Below are positions 8,170 through 16,912 of a stretch of DNA of 47,689 bases, piece after piece. Made by a program: the position numbers and the translations under genes. Source of the stretch: Candidatus Faecousia faecigallinarum (GTDB taxonomy: Bacteria > Bacillota > Clostridia > Oscillospirales > Oscillospiraceae); assembly GCA_018712145.1 (NCBI GenBank), contig DVHJ01000071.1, positions 1 to 47,689 on the forward strand. The letters run 5' to 3'. Under the pieces are notes generated by a model, which saw only the letters and a program-made list of their open reading frames with translations, did no database searches and was not told the DNA's origin. How positions within the stretch are numbered: position 1 is the stretch's first letter; every line of letters begins with the position of its first letter.

Positions 8170-9135
8170 TTACCGGCGTTCTCCGCTGGGGAAATAGGTT
8201 TCCACAAATGGCACCTGGGCAACCTGGAAGTTTTTCCCGTTTAGGTAAGCCAAGCAGCCGGCATCGGTGGTAAACCGGAAGCTCAGGCGGTAGGCGTACA
8301 GGGCCTGGTACCGCCGGTTATCCTGCTTGCTCAGCTTGCCATACTTGCCGTCCCCCACCAGGGGATGGCCGGCGTGGGCAAATTGGGCCCGGATTTGGTG
8401 GGTACGGCCGGTGATCAGCTGGCACTCCACCAGAGACAGTCCGCCGCCGGTGCGCAGGGTGCGGTAGAAAGTGACGGCGGTTTTGGAGCCGGGCTGGGGT
8501 TTGTCGGTGACATATACCCGGTTTTTGGCGGCGTCTTTGAAAATCTGCCCGGTGAGCCGTCCCTGGGGCGGGGACATGATCCCTTGGATCACCGCCAGAT
8601 ACCGCTTGTCCAACTCCCGGTCCCTGACTTTCTGGTTGAGAATCCGCAGAGCCTCCGGCTGCTTGGCGGCGATGACAATGCCTCCGGTGTTCCGGTCGAT
8701 GCGGTTGCACAGCGCCGGTACGAAGGTGGAGCTTCTGGGCCTCCACTCTCCTTTGGCGTACAGGTAGGCCTGGATGTGGTCAATGAGGGTTTTGCCATAC
8801 TCGGCGCCCTCGTGGGGGTGTACCGCCTGGCCGGGGGGCTTGTCTGTGAGCAAAATGTTTTCGTCTTCATAGACAATGTTCAGCTTGGGTACCGCCACGG
8901 TAAGGTAGGCGTTTTCCGCCCGGGGGGTGTCAAAAAACTCGTCGCTGATGTACAGCTGCAACACATCCCCGTCTTGCAGCCGCTCATCTTGACGCACCCT
9001 GGCGCCATTGCGCTTGATCCGCTTAATGCGGAGATATTTTTGAGCCAGAGAGGCAGGCAGCAGGGGAACGGCCTTGGCCAAATACCGGTCCACCCGCAGC
9101 CCGGCGTCATCTCTGCCAATGTGCAATTCCTTCAT
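8170..9135 (-). CDS. RluA family pseudouridine synthase
   Basis: A 321-residue enzyme that would isomerise uridine to pseudouridine in ribosomal or transfer RNA. An S4-like RNA-binding domain occupies about residues 1-65, and the catalytic domain starts near 87 (YEDENILLTDKPPGQAVHP). The catalytic motif, normally HRLDRxTSG, reads NRIDRNTGG here, with the essential aspartate kept. A second conserved block is TGRTHQIRAQFAHAGHPLVGD. An AAGGAGG site stands 8 bases before the ATG. The gene follows the ABC permease by 36 bases and is probably on the same transcript. The uridine it modifies cannot be assigned. Confidence 0.9.
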   Translation of the reverse strand: MKELHIGRDDAGLRVDRYLAKAVPLLPASLAQKYLRIKRIKRNGARVRQDERLQDGDVLQLYISDEFFDTPRAENAYLTVAVPKLNIVYEDENILLTDKPPGQAVHPHEGAEYGKTLIDHIQAYLYAKGEWRPRSSTFVPALCNRIDRNTGGIVIAAKQPEALRILNQKVRDRELDKRYLAVIQGIMSPPQGRLTGQIFKDAAKNRVYVTDKPQPGSKTAVTFYRTLRTGGGLSLVECQLITGRTHQIRAQFAHAGHPLVGDGKYGKLSKQDNRRYQALYAYRLSFRFTTDAGCLAYLNGKNFQVAQVPFVETYFPSGERR

Positions 9136-9171
9136 CTGACTGTCCTCCTTCCGCCGTTGCCGGATGGCCGG

Positions 9172-10767
9172 TTACAGTGCCTGCCACGTTTTCACGCCCC
9201 AGGTCATGGCAGCGCGGTACAGAATGGCTGAGAGCAAGAGGAGGACCAGGGTGACCCCGGCCAAAAAGACGGTGGCGGAAACCAGGCTGTACAGCACAAA
9301 GCCGTAGAGCAGCCCGGCGATGAGCAGCAGGCCCATGAGGCCGAACATGGTGACCATCAGGGCAACGGACTGCTTGCAGGGATAGGCTTCGCTGAGCCAG
9401 TCCAGCCGGACCCATTGCAGGCCGCACACCAGGCCCAGGACGCCGCACAGAAATCCCAAGGCTGCCGGACACAGGGCGCTGAGCACCGTATCCACCGGGC
9501 TGAATCCATAGGCCAGGGCCAGCACCAGACCGGACAGCGCCGACAGGGGAACCACCAGGACGCAGTGGAGCCAGAGCTTGGACAGGAGAATCTGCCGGGG
9601 AGTCAAGGGCATGGACTGCAGGATCCAGATGGTTTTCCCCTCCAGGGAGACCGAGGGGGTGGAGATGCAGGTACAGCTGATCATGAAGCCCAGGCAGGCG
9701 GCCACCAGCAGCGGCGCCAAGGCGTTTAGTTCTGGGATCAGGTTTAGAAAATCCAGAATTTGCCGCCGGAAAATGAGACCGGCCACCGCCACGGCGGCAA
9801 TCATCACCAGGCCGAAGCCCAAATTGGTGAGGTAGGCCGGGCAGCCCAGGAAACGCTTCATCTCCCGGCGGTGGAGGGCCTGGACGGCGGACCGGGTCTC
9901 CAGCCGGCCGAAATCCACTTTCCGCCCCTTTTTCACGCTGCGCCGCAGGAAGGCCGAGTGCATAAAGGTCACGGAGAGGAACCAGTACACCAGCCCGAAG
10001 GCTGCCGCCGTCACCGCCAAAAAGCCTGCCAGGAAGGGTAGGCCGCCGGTGCAGCCCTGGCCCATGGCGTACAGGGGCCAGGCCCAGGAGCGCAGGGCAT
10101 TGGCCATGGCCTCGCCGTTGGACGCCATGGCGTTAAGCAGCTGGCTGGCCTGGGTGTAGACATAGAAGTACACGGCCATGAACACCAGCAGGTACAAAGC
10201 GGAAGCCAGGGATTTGTTCATCCGCTGCAGCAGTTGATGCAGCAACCAGCCCAGCAGGCAGGTAATGGCCTGGGCCAGGAAGGGCAGGGCCAAGGTGCTC
10301 AGCAGGTAGGCAACAAATCCCCCAGGGGCAAAGCCCACGTTGGCCCCGTAAATTACCCCGGCCGGCACCATGGACATGGCGCTGAACAGCAGATTCAGGG
10401 CAAGCAGGGGCACCATCCGGCTAAACAGAATCAACCTGGGGCGGATGGGCATGGACAGGAGCAGATCGTTGTCCTTGGCGTCATAGAGCTGGCTCTGGGT
10501 GGCAAAGACGCTGCCCAGGATGGAGAAGGCCAGGCCGGTCAGGCCGGCGGTGGCAAAATACAGCCAGTCCAGCCCCAGAGCGTGATACGGCTCCACCAGC
10601 TGCTGGAACATGATGGTAAACAGGCCGAAGAAGACAAAGGCTACATAAATGAACAAAATGGCAAAGAGCACGGCCATACCCTTACTCTGCCGCCGTTTCC
10701 GCCGGCTCTGCTGGAACAAGGCGGCAAACAGCGCCCGAAACCGCACCCGGATCAGTGCTTTGATCAT
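9172..10767 (-). CDS. ABC transporter permease (exporter type)
   Basis: A large integral membrane protein of 531 residues from the ATG at 10767, with about a dozen hydrophobic segments in two groups. It begins MIKALIRVRFRALF with a basic cytoplasmic segment before the first helix. It partners the ATPase encoded just upstream: the ATPase stop overlaps this start as ATGA (10767-10764). The longer open frame upstream to 10884 lies inside the ATPase gene and is not the real start. The pair resembles export-type systems with one ATPase and one large permease. The cargo is unknown. Confidence 0.85.
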   Translation of the reverse strand: MIKALIRVRFRALFAALFQQSRRKRRQSKGMAVLFAILFIYVAFVFFGLFTIMFQQLVEPYHALGLDWLYFATAGLTGLAFSILGSVFATQSQLYDAKDNDLLLSMPIRPRLILFSRMVPLLALNLLFSAMSMVPAGVIYGANVGFAPGGFVAYLLSTLALPFLAQAITCLLGWLLHQLLQRMNKSLASALYLLVFMAVYFYVYTQASQLLNAMASNGEAMANALRSWAWPLYAMGQGCTGGLPFLAGFLAVTAAAFGLVYWFLSVTFMHSAFLRRSVKKGRKVDFGRLETRSAVQALHRREMKRFLGCPAYLTNLGFGLVMIAAVAVAGLIFRRQILDFLNLIPELNALAPLLVAACLGFMISCTCISTPSVSLEGKTIWILQSMPLTPRQILLSKLWLHCVLVVPLSALSGLVLALAYGFSPVDTVLSALCPAALGFLCGVLGLVCGLQWVRLDWLSEAYPCKQSVALMVTMFGLMGLLLIAGLLYGFVLYSLVSATVFLAGVTLVLLLLSAILYRAAMTWGVKTWQAL

Positions 10768-11477
10768 GACGGCTGTCCCTCCAGTTCCAGGAAGACTTCC
10801 TCCAGGGAGGCGTTGCCCCGCACCTCTTCCATGGGGCCGGCGGCCACCAGCTTGCCGTTTTTGATAATGGCCACCTTGTGGCACAGCTTTTCCGCCACTT
10901 CCAGCACATGGGTGGAGAAGAAAATGGCGCCGCCGGCGGCACAGTGCTGGGCCATCACGTTTTTCAGCTGATGGGAGGCCAGGGGATCCAGGCCCACGAA
11001 GGGCTCATCCATGAGAATCAGCTTGGGCCGGTGGATCAAGGCGGACATGACCGCCACCTTCTGCTTCATGCCGTGAGAATACTGGGAGATGGGCAGGGAC
11101 AGGTCATCGGTCATCCCCAACAAGCCGCCGTATTTCTGGATTCCCGCCTGGCGGTCCGCTTTGCTGATGCCGTAGATGTCAGCCACAAAGCTCAGGTATT
11201 GCAGCCCCGTGAGAAACTCGTACAAATCCGGATTATCCGGGATGTAAGCCAAGCTCTGCTTACAGGCCAGAGGCTCTTTGCGGATGGAGTGGCCGCAGAC
11301 GGTGATTTCCCCCTGATCAAATTGCAGAATGCCGCAGCATGCTTTCAGGGTTGTGGTTTTCCCTGCGCCGTTGTGGCCAATGAAGCCGAAGATCTCCCCC
11401 GGGGCGATATGCAGGTTTAAATTGTCTACGGCGACTTTATTGCCATAAGTCTTGGTAAATCTGTTAATTCTTAACAT
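10764..11477 (-). CDS. ABC transporter ATP-binding protein
   Basis: A 237-residue nucleotide-binding subunit. Walker A GHNGAGKT is at 34-41, a degenerate signature YSHGMKQK at 133-140, Walker B LILMDEP at 153-159, and the switch histidine in FFSTHVLEVAEKL. The HGMKQ form of the signature is usual in ATPases of multidrug, bacteriocin or Ecs-type exporters. GAGAGG lies about 7 bases upstream of the ATG, and a promoter sits at 11525-11553. It is translationally coupled to the permease gene. Substrate is not deducible. Confidence 0.9.
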   Translation of the reverse strand: MLRINRFTKTYGNKVAVDNLNLHIAPGEIFGFIGHNGAGKTTTLKACCGILQFDQGEITVCGHSIRKEPLACKQSLAYIPDNPDLYEFLTGLQYLSFVADIYGISKADRQAGIQKYGGLLGMTDDLSLPISQYSHGMKQKVAVMSALIHRPKLILMDEPFVGLDPLASHQLKNVMAQHCAAGGAIFFSTHVLEVAEKLCHKVAIIKNGKLVAAGPMEEVRGNASLEEVFLELEGQPS

Positions 11478-11524
11478 GACACTACCTCTCGCTTCCTTTG
11501 ATGGTTTGCCAGACCGGCGAGGAT

Positions 11525-11553
11525 ATCATAGCACAAGTATGGAGCGGATGCAA
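11525..11553 (-). promoter_or_regulatory. promoter of the ABC exporter operon
   Basis: On the minus strand TTGCAT (11553-11548) and TATGAT (11530-11525) are separated by 17 bases, about 48 bases upstream of the ATPase ATG. It is back to back with the promoter at 11653-11681. Confidence 0.65.
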
Positions 11554-11652
11554 GGGTTGGCCGAAACCATAACAAAATCTTAATGTTTCTTCATGAATGA
11601 TACTCCCGAGCCGCTGAAGGGAAGGAGACCGCAGAAAATTCCCAAAAAATGT

Positions 11653-11681
11653 TTGACAAACCGGTGGAAGTGTTCTATAAT
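11653..11681 (+). promoter_or_regulatory. consensus sigma-A promoter for the DUF177-rpmF unit
   Basis: TTGACA (11653-11658) and TATAAT (11676-11681) with a 17-base spacer, a perfect match to the consensus. Predicted transcription start is about 11688, 27 bases before the ATG at 11715. It also rules out the longer open frame starting at 11649. Confidence 0.9.
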
Positions 11682-11714
11682 AGCGTTTGCATGACTGCAA
11701 GGAAGGGGATAGCA

Positions 11715-12218
11715 ATGCGCCTAGGACTGTCCAAGATTATCGATTGCCCCGGCCAAAGCGTATCCTTTGCCACCAGCGTGGATCTGAGCGGCCTTCGCTT
11801 CGGCGCCTGCTGCCCGGCCAAGGAGCCGGTCCGCGCCACCGGTACGGTGCGCAATACGGCAGGGGTTTTGGTGCTGTCCGGCGCTTTGACGGCCCGGCTG
11901 AACGGCATTTGCGACCGCTGCGCCAGGCCGTTCCAGCGGGATGTGGAGATACCCTTGCATGCCATTCTGACGGCGGAGCCGGTGAATGCGGAGAACGAGG
12001 ATGAGGGCGTCTTTGCGCTGGAGGGCGACAGTGTGGACTTGGAGGACATCGTGCGGACGGCGTTCGTCCTAAACATGGACACCAAGCTGCTGTGCAAGCC
12101 GGATTGCCGGGGGCTTTGCTGCCGGTGCGGCGCAAACCTGAACGATGGCCCCTGTGGTTGCCGTCCGGAGTTGGATCCCCGTTTAGCTGCTTTACAGCAG
12201 CTGCTCAAGGAAGAGTAA
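11715..12218 (+). CDS. DUF177 (YceD family) protein
   Basis: A 167-residue protein of the YceD/DUF177 family. In bacteria and chloroplasts this family is linked to 23S rRNA accumulation and commonly sits directly upstream of rpmF, as here. Visible cysteines include CDRC in the centre and a C-terminal cluster CKPDCRGLCCRCG...CGC that probably binds zinc. The conserved VDLEDIVRTAFVLNMDTKLLC block is typical. The ATG at 11715 has GGAAGGGG upstream and lies just after a consensus promoter. It is followed by rpmF after 45 bases on the same transcript. Molecular activity is not established. Confidence 0.88.
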   Translation: MRLGLSKIIDCPGQSVSFATSVDLSGLRFGACCPAKEPVRATGTVRNTAGVLVLSGALTARLNGICDRCARPFQRDVEIPLHAILTAEPVNAENEDEGVFALEGDSVDLEDIVRTAFVLNMDTKLLCKPDCRGLCCRCGANLNDGPCGCRPELDPRLAALQQLLKEE

Positions 12219-12263
12219 ATTTTTGATGCTGTGAAAAGCAGCTTGACCTAAGGAGGTGTCACC

Positions 12264-12449
12264 ATGGCTGTCCCCAAGTGTAAAGTGTCCAAGGCCCGGC
12301 GGGATAAGCGCCGCGGCTCTAACTGGAAGCTGTCCGCCCCCGGTGTGGTTGCTTGCCCCAAGTGCGGCGAGTTCTGCCTGCCCCACAGAGCGTGCAAGGC
12401 TTGCGGTTATTACAATGGCCGCCAGGTTATCGCGGTGGAGTCTAAGTAA
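12264..12449 (+). CDS. rpmF: 50S ribosomal protein L32
   Basis: A 61-residue basic protein of the large ribosomal subunit. It begins [19 protein letters not shown], characteristic of L32, and has a complete zinc ribbon with two CxxC knuckles (CPKC and CKAC). The AAGGAGG site is followed by the ATG after about 7 bases. It is the second gene of the DUF177-rpmF unit and is closed by a strong terminator. Confidence 0.97.
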   Translation: MAVPKCKVSKARRDKRRGSNWKLSAPGVVACPKCGEFCLPHRACKACGYYNGRQVIAVESK

Positions 12450-12474
12450 ACGGCGTTAAGTGTGCAGAAACGTG

Positions 12475-12508
12475 AGAGGAAGGCGGTATTGCCTTCCTCT
12501 TTTTTTTT
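12475..12508 (+). terminator. rho-independent terminator after rpmF
   Basis: AGAGGAAGGC (12475-12484) pairs with 12491-12500 around a 6-base loop, followed directly by eight T. Confidence 0.92.
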
Positions 12509-12538
12509 GGGGATTTTTCCCGGATTCGCCGGTTTCCC

Positions 12539-12567
12539 TTGACCAATTTCTTCCTGTATGCCATAAT
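12539..12567 (+). promoter_or_regulatory. promoter of the der operon
   Basis: TTGACC (12539-12544) and CATAAT (12562-12567) with a 17-base spacer, just beyond the rpmF terminator and about 65 bases before the der ATG. Confidence 0.65.
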
Positions 12568-12631
12568 AAGCCCAAGCGGAAGGGGCGGCGCCCGGAGATT
12601 GATGTTGTTTCGTGATCGGAGGGATTTGTAT

Positions 12632-13963
12632 ATGCCAAGACCAGTGGTGGCCATTGTGGGCCGGCCCAATGTGGGCAAATCCATGCTGTTTAATAAATTG
12701 ACCGGGCGGCGAACCGCCATCGTGGAGGATACCCCCGGCGTCACCCGGGACCGGATCTACGGCCAGTGCGAGTGGCGGGGCAGAGTGTTTGATTTGATGG
12801 ACACCGGCGGCATAGAGCCGGGGACAAACAGTGAAATTCTGCAATTTATGCGCCGGCAGGCGGAAATCGGGATTGCCCTGGCTGACGCGGTCATTATGGT
12901 GGTGGATGTGAAGGTGGGCCTGACGGCGGCGGACTCCGCCGTGGCCACCATTTTGCAGCGTTCGGGGAAGCCGGTTCTGCTGGCGGTGAACAAGTGCGAT
13001 TCCGTCGGCGGGGTGAACCCGGACATTTATGAATTTTATGCCCTTGGCCTGGGGGATCCCCTGGAGGTTTCCGCCATCCACGGCCACGGCACCGGGGATC
13101 TGCTGGACTGGTGCGTGGATCAGTTCCCGGTGGAAGCCTGGACGGAGGAAGACGAGACGGTGACCAAGGTGGCCATTGTGGGCAAACCCAACGTGGGCAA
13201 GTCCAGTTTGCTGAACCAGATCCTGGGGGAGGAGCGGGTGATCGTCTCCGACGTGGCCGGCACCACCCGGGATGCCATCGACAGCCAGGTGGAAAACGGC
13301 TACGGGAAATATTGCTTTATTGACACTGCCGGGATGCGCCGGAAGTCCAAGGTGGATGACGCCATTGAGCGCTACAGTAACATGCGCTCGGTCAGTGCCA
13401 TTGAGCGGTCGGATGTGTGCGTGGTGATGATCGACGCAGGAGAAGGGGTCACAGAGCAGGACACCAAAATTGCCGGCCTGGTCCATGAGGCGGGCAAGGC
13501 GGTGGTGATTGCGGTGAATAAATGGGACCTGGTGGAAAAGGAAACCAACACCATGCGGGACATGGAGCAGGAAATTCGCCAGGGGCTGAGCTTTATGCCC
13601 TATGCCCAGGTGGTGTTCCTCTCCGCCCTCACCGGCCAGCGGGTGGAAAAGCTGTTTGAAGCCATCAACCAGTCCGCCCAGAGCAACGCCATGCGGATCA
13701 CCACCGGCGCATTGAACAGCGTCCTGGCCGATGCCACCGCCCGAGTGCAGCCCCCCACGGATAAGGGCCGGCGGCTGAAAATTTACTATGCTACCCAGGC
13801 CGGGGTGAAGCCGCCTCATTTTGTGATTTTTTGCAACGATGCCCGGCTGTTCCATTTTTCCTACCAGCGGTATTTGGAAAACCAGATTCGCGGTGTGTTT
13901 GACCTGCGGGGCACGCCCATTCGCATGACCATCCGGCAGAAGAGCGATAAGGAGGAGGCGTGA
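12632..13963 (+). CDS. der: ribosome biogenesis GTPase Der (EngA)
   Basis: A 443-residue GTPase with two tandem G domains and a KH-like C-terminal domain, needed for 50S subunit maturation. G domain 1: GRPNVGKS (10-17), DTGG (57-60), NKCD (120-123). G domain 2: GKPNVGKS (184-191), DTAG (231-234), NKWD near 304. The KH-like region ends with GVFDLRGTPIRMTIR, typical of Der. The start at 12632 has CGGAGGG 8 bases upstream and the classic MPRPVVAIVGRPNVGKS beginning; the open frame extends upstream to 12539 but homologs do not. Its stop touches the plsY start region. Confidence 0.97.
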   Translation: MPRPVVAIVGRPNVGKSMLFNKLTGRRTAIVEDTPGVTRDRIYGQCEWRGRVFDLMDTGGIEPGTNSEILQFMRRQAEIGIALADAVIMVVDVKVGLTAADSAVATILQRSGKPVLLAVNKCDSVGGVNPDIYEFYALGLGDPLEVSAIHGHGTGDLLDWCVDQFPVEAWTEEDETVTKVAIVGKPNVGKSSLLNQILGEERVIVSDVAGTTRDAIDSQVENGYGKYCFIDTAGMRRKSKVDDAIERYSNMRSVSAIERSDVCVVMIDAGEGVTEQDTKIAGLVHEAGKAVVIAVNKWDLVEKETNTMRDMEQEIRQGLSFMPYAQVVFLSALTGQRVEKLFEAINQSAQSNAMRITTGALNSVLADATARVQPPTDKGRRLKIYYATQAGVKPPHFVIFCNDARLFHFSYQRYLENQIRGVFDLRGTPIRMTIRQKSDKEEA

Positions 13964-13968
13964 AGAAC

Positions 13969-14604
13969 ATGTGGGATATGGCAGGCCCGGTGGTGGTGGC
14001 GGCATTGGCCGCGTATTTTCTGGGAAATCTCAACGGCGCGGTGACGGTCTCCACCTTGCTGGACAAGGACGACGTCCGCAGCCACGGCAGCGGCAACGCC
14101 GGCATGACCAACTATATGCGCAGCTACGGGCTGCAAAAAACCGGCCTTGTGGTGCTGATCGATTTGGGCAAGGCTTTGCTGGCCTGCTTCATGGGGGGAT
14201 TTCTGCTGTCGCCCTGGGGATATTCCCTGGAGGGTACGCTGCTGTCCGGTTTTTTCGTGTCCCTGGGCCATGACTGCCCGGTGGTTCTGGGCTTCCGGGG
14301 GGGCAAAGGCGTTCTCTGCGGCCTGGGTGTGGCCTTGGCGGCGGACTGGCGGATCGGGGCCATTATTCTGGGGGTTTTTCTGCTGGCGGTGGTGCTGACC
14401 AGATATGTCTCTCTGGGCTCTTGTCTGGCGGCGGTGGCCTTTGGCCTTTGCGTTACCCTGTTTTACCCTGGCCGCTGGGTGGTGACCGTGCTGGGCTGGC
14501 TCATTGCGTTAACGGTTTTAATTATGCACCGGGGCAATCTGAAGCGCTTGTTTTCCGGTACGGAACGGAAACTATCCTTTGGACAAAAGGAGGGGCGGAA
14601 ATGA
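13969..14604 (+). CDS. plsY: glycerol-3-phosphate acyltransferase PlsY
   Basis: An integral membrane acyltransferase of about 211 residues that moves an acyl group from acyl-phosphate to glycerol-3-phosphate, the first step of phospholipid synthesis. Family motifs are GSGNAGMTNYMR (about 41-52, normally GSGNxGxTNxxR), the G3P-binding region, and GFRGGKGV. About five membrane helices are visible. The start is ambiguous: GTG at 13960 overlaps the der stop, but GGAGGAGG at 13951-13958 better serves the ATG at 13969, or possibly 13978. The stop overlaps the gpsA start, coupling two consecutive lipid-synthesis enzymes. Confidence 0.92.
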   Translation: MWDMAGPVVVAALAAYFLGNLNGAVTVSTLLDKDDVRSHGSGNAGMTNYMRSYGLQKTGLVVLIDLGKALLACFMGGFLLSPWGYSLEGTLLSGFFVSLGHDCPVVLGFRGGKGVLCGLGVALAADWRIGAIILGVFLLAVVLTRYVSLGSCLAAVAFGLCVTLFYPGRWVVTVLGWLIALTVLIMHRGNLKRLFSGTERKLSFGQKEGRK

Positions 14605-15635
14605 ACATTACGGTTGCCGGCAGCGGCGGCTGGGGGACGGCCCTGGCCATTCACTTGTGTAAAAACGGCCACGAGGTTACCCTCTGGTCCCATAACCCGG
14701 CGAAGGCAACGACTATGGCGGCTACCCGGGAAAATCCCATGCTGCCCGGCATTCGCCTGCCGGAGAATCTGCGGATATCCGGGGACCCGGCCTGCGTGGC
14801 AGGATCGCCGATGGTGGTGCTTGCCCCGCCGTCCTTCCCCTACCGCTCCGTCTGCCGGACCCTGGCCCCCTATCTGGATCCCGGCACGCTGCTGGTTTCC
14901 GTGACCAAGGGGGTGGAGCCGGAGACCTTGGAGCGAATGAGTCAAATTGCCCAAGCGGAAACCTGCTGCACCGTGGCGGTGCTCTCCGGCCCCAGCCATG
15001 CCGAGGAAGTGGCCCGGGGGATTCCCACCGGCTGCGTAGCGGCGTGCCCGGACCGGACTGCGGCGGAGCTGGTGCAGGACGTGTTTATGTCCGACCGGTT
15101 TCGGGTGTATATCAATCCGGACATGATCGGCGTGGAACTGGGCGGCGCCATGAAGAATGTGATTGCCCTGTGCGCCGGGATTTCCGACGGCTTGGGCTTT
15201 GGGGACAATACCAAGGCCATGCTCATGACTCGGGGCCTGACGGAAATGGCCCGGCTGGGGGTGGCCCTGGGAGCCCGGCAGGAGACCTTTGCCGGTCTGG
15301 CGGGAATCGGCGACCTGATTGTGACCTGTACCTCCATGCACTCCCGGAATCGCCGGGCGGGGATCCTCATTGGCCAGGGCATGTCCCCGGCGGCTGCCAT
15401 GGCTCAGGTGGGGGCGGTGGTAGAGGGGTATTATGCCGCCCGCTCTGCCCACCTGCTGGCCCTCCGGCTGGAGGCGGATATGCCCATCACCGCTGCAGCC
15501 TATGCCGTACTGTATGAGAATGCGGACGTCCGGCAGACCGTGGATAACCTACTTTGCCGGGAGAAGCGGGCGGAAAACGAGGACGCCAGTTGGGTGACCA
15601 ACTGGGGAAAACACACCACAGGAGCGGAAGAATGA
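14601..15635 (+). CDS. gpsA: glycerol-3-phosphate dehydrogenase [NAD(P)+]
   Basis: A cytoplasmic enzyme of 344 residues that reduces dihydroxyacetone phosphate to sn-glycerol-3-phosphate, the substrate of PlsY encoded just before it. The Rossmann loop GSGGWGTALA is at 7-16. SGPSHAEEVARG and the catalytic-lysine segment GGAMKNVIALCAG follow, and then AGIGDLIVTC. The ATG overlaps the plsY stop as ATGA, with AAAGGAGG upstream. Its own stop overlaps the next start in the same way. The gene order plsY-gpsA supports the assignment. Confidence 0.96.
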   Translation: MNITVAGSGGWGTALAIHLCKNGHEVTLWSHNPAKATTMAATRENPMLPGIRLPENLRISGDPACVAGSPMVVLAPPSFPYRSVCRTLAPYLDPGTLLVSVTKGVEPETLERMSQIAQAETCCTVAVLSGPSHAEEVARGIPTGCVAACPDRTAAELVQDVFMSDRFRVYINPDMIGVELGGAMKNVIALCAGISDGLGFGDNTKAMLMTRGLTEMARLGVALGARQETFAGLAGIGDLIVTCTSMHSRNRRAGILIGQGMSPAAAMAQVGAVVEGYYAARSAHLLALRLEADMPITAAAYAVLYENADVRQTVDNLLCREKRAENEDASWVTNWGKHTTGAEE

Positions 15636-16459
15636 AAATCACTTATTATGGAACCGGAGCAGGAGAGAGCTGGCCCGGGGTGTTTTGCCAGTGCAGCCTG
15701 TGCCGGGAGGCCAGGCGGCTGGGGGGCAAGAATATCCGCACCCGTTCCCAGGCTCTTATCAATGACGATTTGCTGCTGGACCTGCCCCCGGATAATCAGC
15801 TCCACAGCTTGTACTACGGTTTGGACCTGAGCCGGGTAAAGACGCTGCTGTTTACCCACAGCCACTCCGACCACTGCTATCCAGAGGATTTGGAGTTCCT
15901 GCGCCAGCCGTTTTCCCATACCCACGATGGGGTTTTGGACATTTACGGCAATGAAACGGTGGCCCAGCGGATACAGGCGGCATTGGGTACCTTGGGCAGC
16001 CAGGAGGACAGGTTTGCTTACCACACCGTACCCTGCCACCAGGCGTTTTTTACCACCGCTGGATACACGGTAGTGCCCTTGCGGGCCAGACATGCCGGCA
16101 ACGAGCGGTGCCTGTTCTACTGGATTTCCCGGGATGGTAAGCAGGTGCTTTATGCCCACGATACCGGCCGCTTCTGGCCGGACTGCCTGGAAACCTTGGG
16201 CACGCTGCCGGGCAAGCTGAGCCTGGTGAGCCTGGACTGCACCAGCCAGAAGCATCGGGACGGCGCTTACCACATGGGCCTGGCGGATGCTGCGGAGCAG
16301 AAAGCAGAGCTGTTGGCGCTGGGTCTGGCAGATGGGGATACGGTCTGGGTGGTCAATCATTTTTCCCACAACGGCGGGTGGCTCCATGAGGAGATTGCCC
16401 GGGAGGCGGAGAAGCTGGGCTTCCACACGGCCTACGATGGTATGTGTCTGGCGTTTTAA
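15632..16459 (+). CDS. MBL fold metal-dependent hydrolase (PhnP-like)
   Basis: A 275-residue metallo-beta-lactamase-fold protein. The metal-binding motif THSHSDH is at 75-81, with a further metal histidine expected in LRARHAGNERC and an aspartate in YAHDTGRFW. A cysteine cluster CQCSLC lies near the N terminus (19-24) followed by RTRSQALI. That layout is shared with PhnP-type phosphoribosyl cyclic phosphodiesterases and related hydrolases. No phn genes are nearby, so the substrate is open. It overlaps the gpsA stop as ATGA and ends the der-plsY-gpsA unit. The repeat block starting at 16481 follows. Confidence 0.82.
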   Translation: MKITYYGTGAGESWPGVFCQCSLCREARRLGGKNIRTRSQALINDDLLLDLPPDNQLHSLYYGLDLSRVKTLLFTHSHSDHCYPEDLEFLRQPFSHTHDGVLDIYGNETVAQRIQAALGTLGSQEDRFAYHTVPCHQAFFTTAGYTVVPLRARHAGNERCLFYWISRDGKQVLYAHDTGRFWPDCLETLGTLPGKLSLVSLDCTSQKHRDGAYHMGLADAAEQKAELLALGLADGDTVWVVNHFSHNGGWLHEEIAREAEKLGFHTAYDGMCLAF

Positions 16460-16480
16460 CCACCCAACCGGCTTGTTTCA

Positions 16481-16669
16481 GCATGTCATTGCGAGAAGCG
16501 AAGCCATGGGACAATGCGTAATCCCTGCGGTAGGGCATAACAAAGCAGCAGTACTTAAGGCGAAATGGAAAGTGGTACGAATTCGCCGAAAGTGCTGCTG
16601 ATTTTTTGGCTTTTTCTGCGGGGATGCGGATTGCCGCACCAGTGTGCGCACTGGTTCGCAATGACATGC
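16481..16669 (+). repeat. 189-bp long-hairpin repeat element, copy 1
   Basis: The ends are exact 14-bp inverted repeats: GCATGTCATTGCGA at 16481-16494 and its reverse complement at 16656-16669. Nested inside is a second pair (AGCAGTACTT with GGCGAA, against TTCGCC with AGTGCTGCT), so single-stranded RNA or DNA could fold into one long hairpin. It has no open frame with coding features. The same outer and inner blocks recur at 16913 and, inverted, at the right end of the window. This has the form of a MITE-like or REP-derived non-autonomous element. No transposase is in the window. Confidence 0.8.
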
Positions 16670-16809
16670 GGAAGACGGGGGCGTGGGTGCGGGTGCACGG
16701 ACGTGGGCGCAGAGGCGTGCAGAAAGAAAAGGCGCTTTTGCGGGTGCAAGGTGGCCCGGCAGCATACCGGCAGTGCCCCGGTACTGTGCGGACACGGGGC
16801 AAATTACTG

Positions 16810-16912
16810 CATGTCATTGCGTAGAGCGTAATTGCAAACGCTGACACGCAGCAAGTTATTGCCTGTCATTGCGAGGAGCGTAGTTGCAACCGCTAAAACA
16901 CGGCAAATTTCA
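16810..16912 (+). repeat. two tandem 51/52-bp units of the same repeat family
   Basis: Units start at 16810 (GCATGTCATTGCG) and 16861 (GCCTGTCATTGCG), and the next copy starts at 16913, giving spacings of 51 and 52 bases. Each unit continues with AGCGTA-TTGCAA-CGCT and a CGGCAA/CAGCAA segment. Units with the same internal TTGCA-CGCTGACACGC block and 52-base spacing recur at 47493 and 47545. The spacers are themselves part of the repeat, so this is not a CRISPR array. Confidence 0.72.

Noticed and set aside
12410-14005. Open frame of 531 codons antisense to der
   Set aside because: No ribosome-binding site; composition is rich in His, Gly and Pro as expected for an antisense shadow of a GC-rich gene; the plus strand carries an unmistakable Der.
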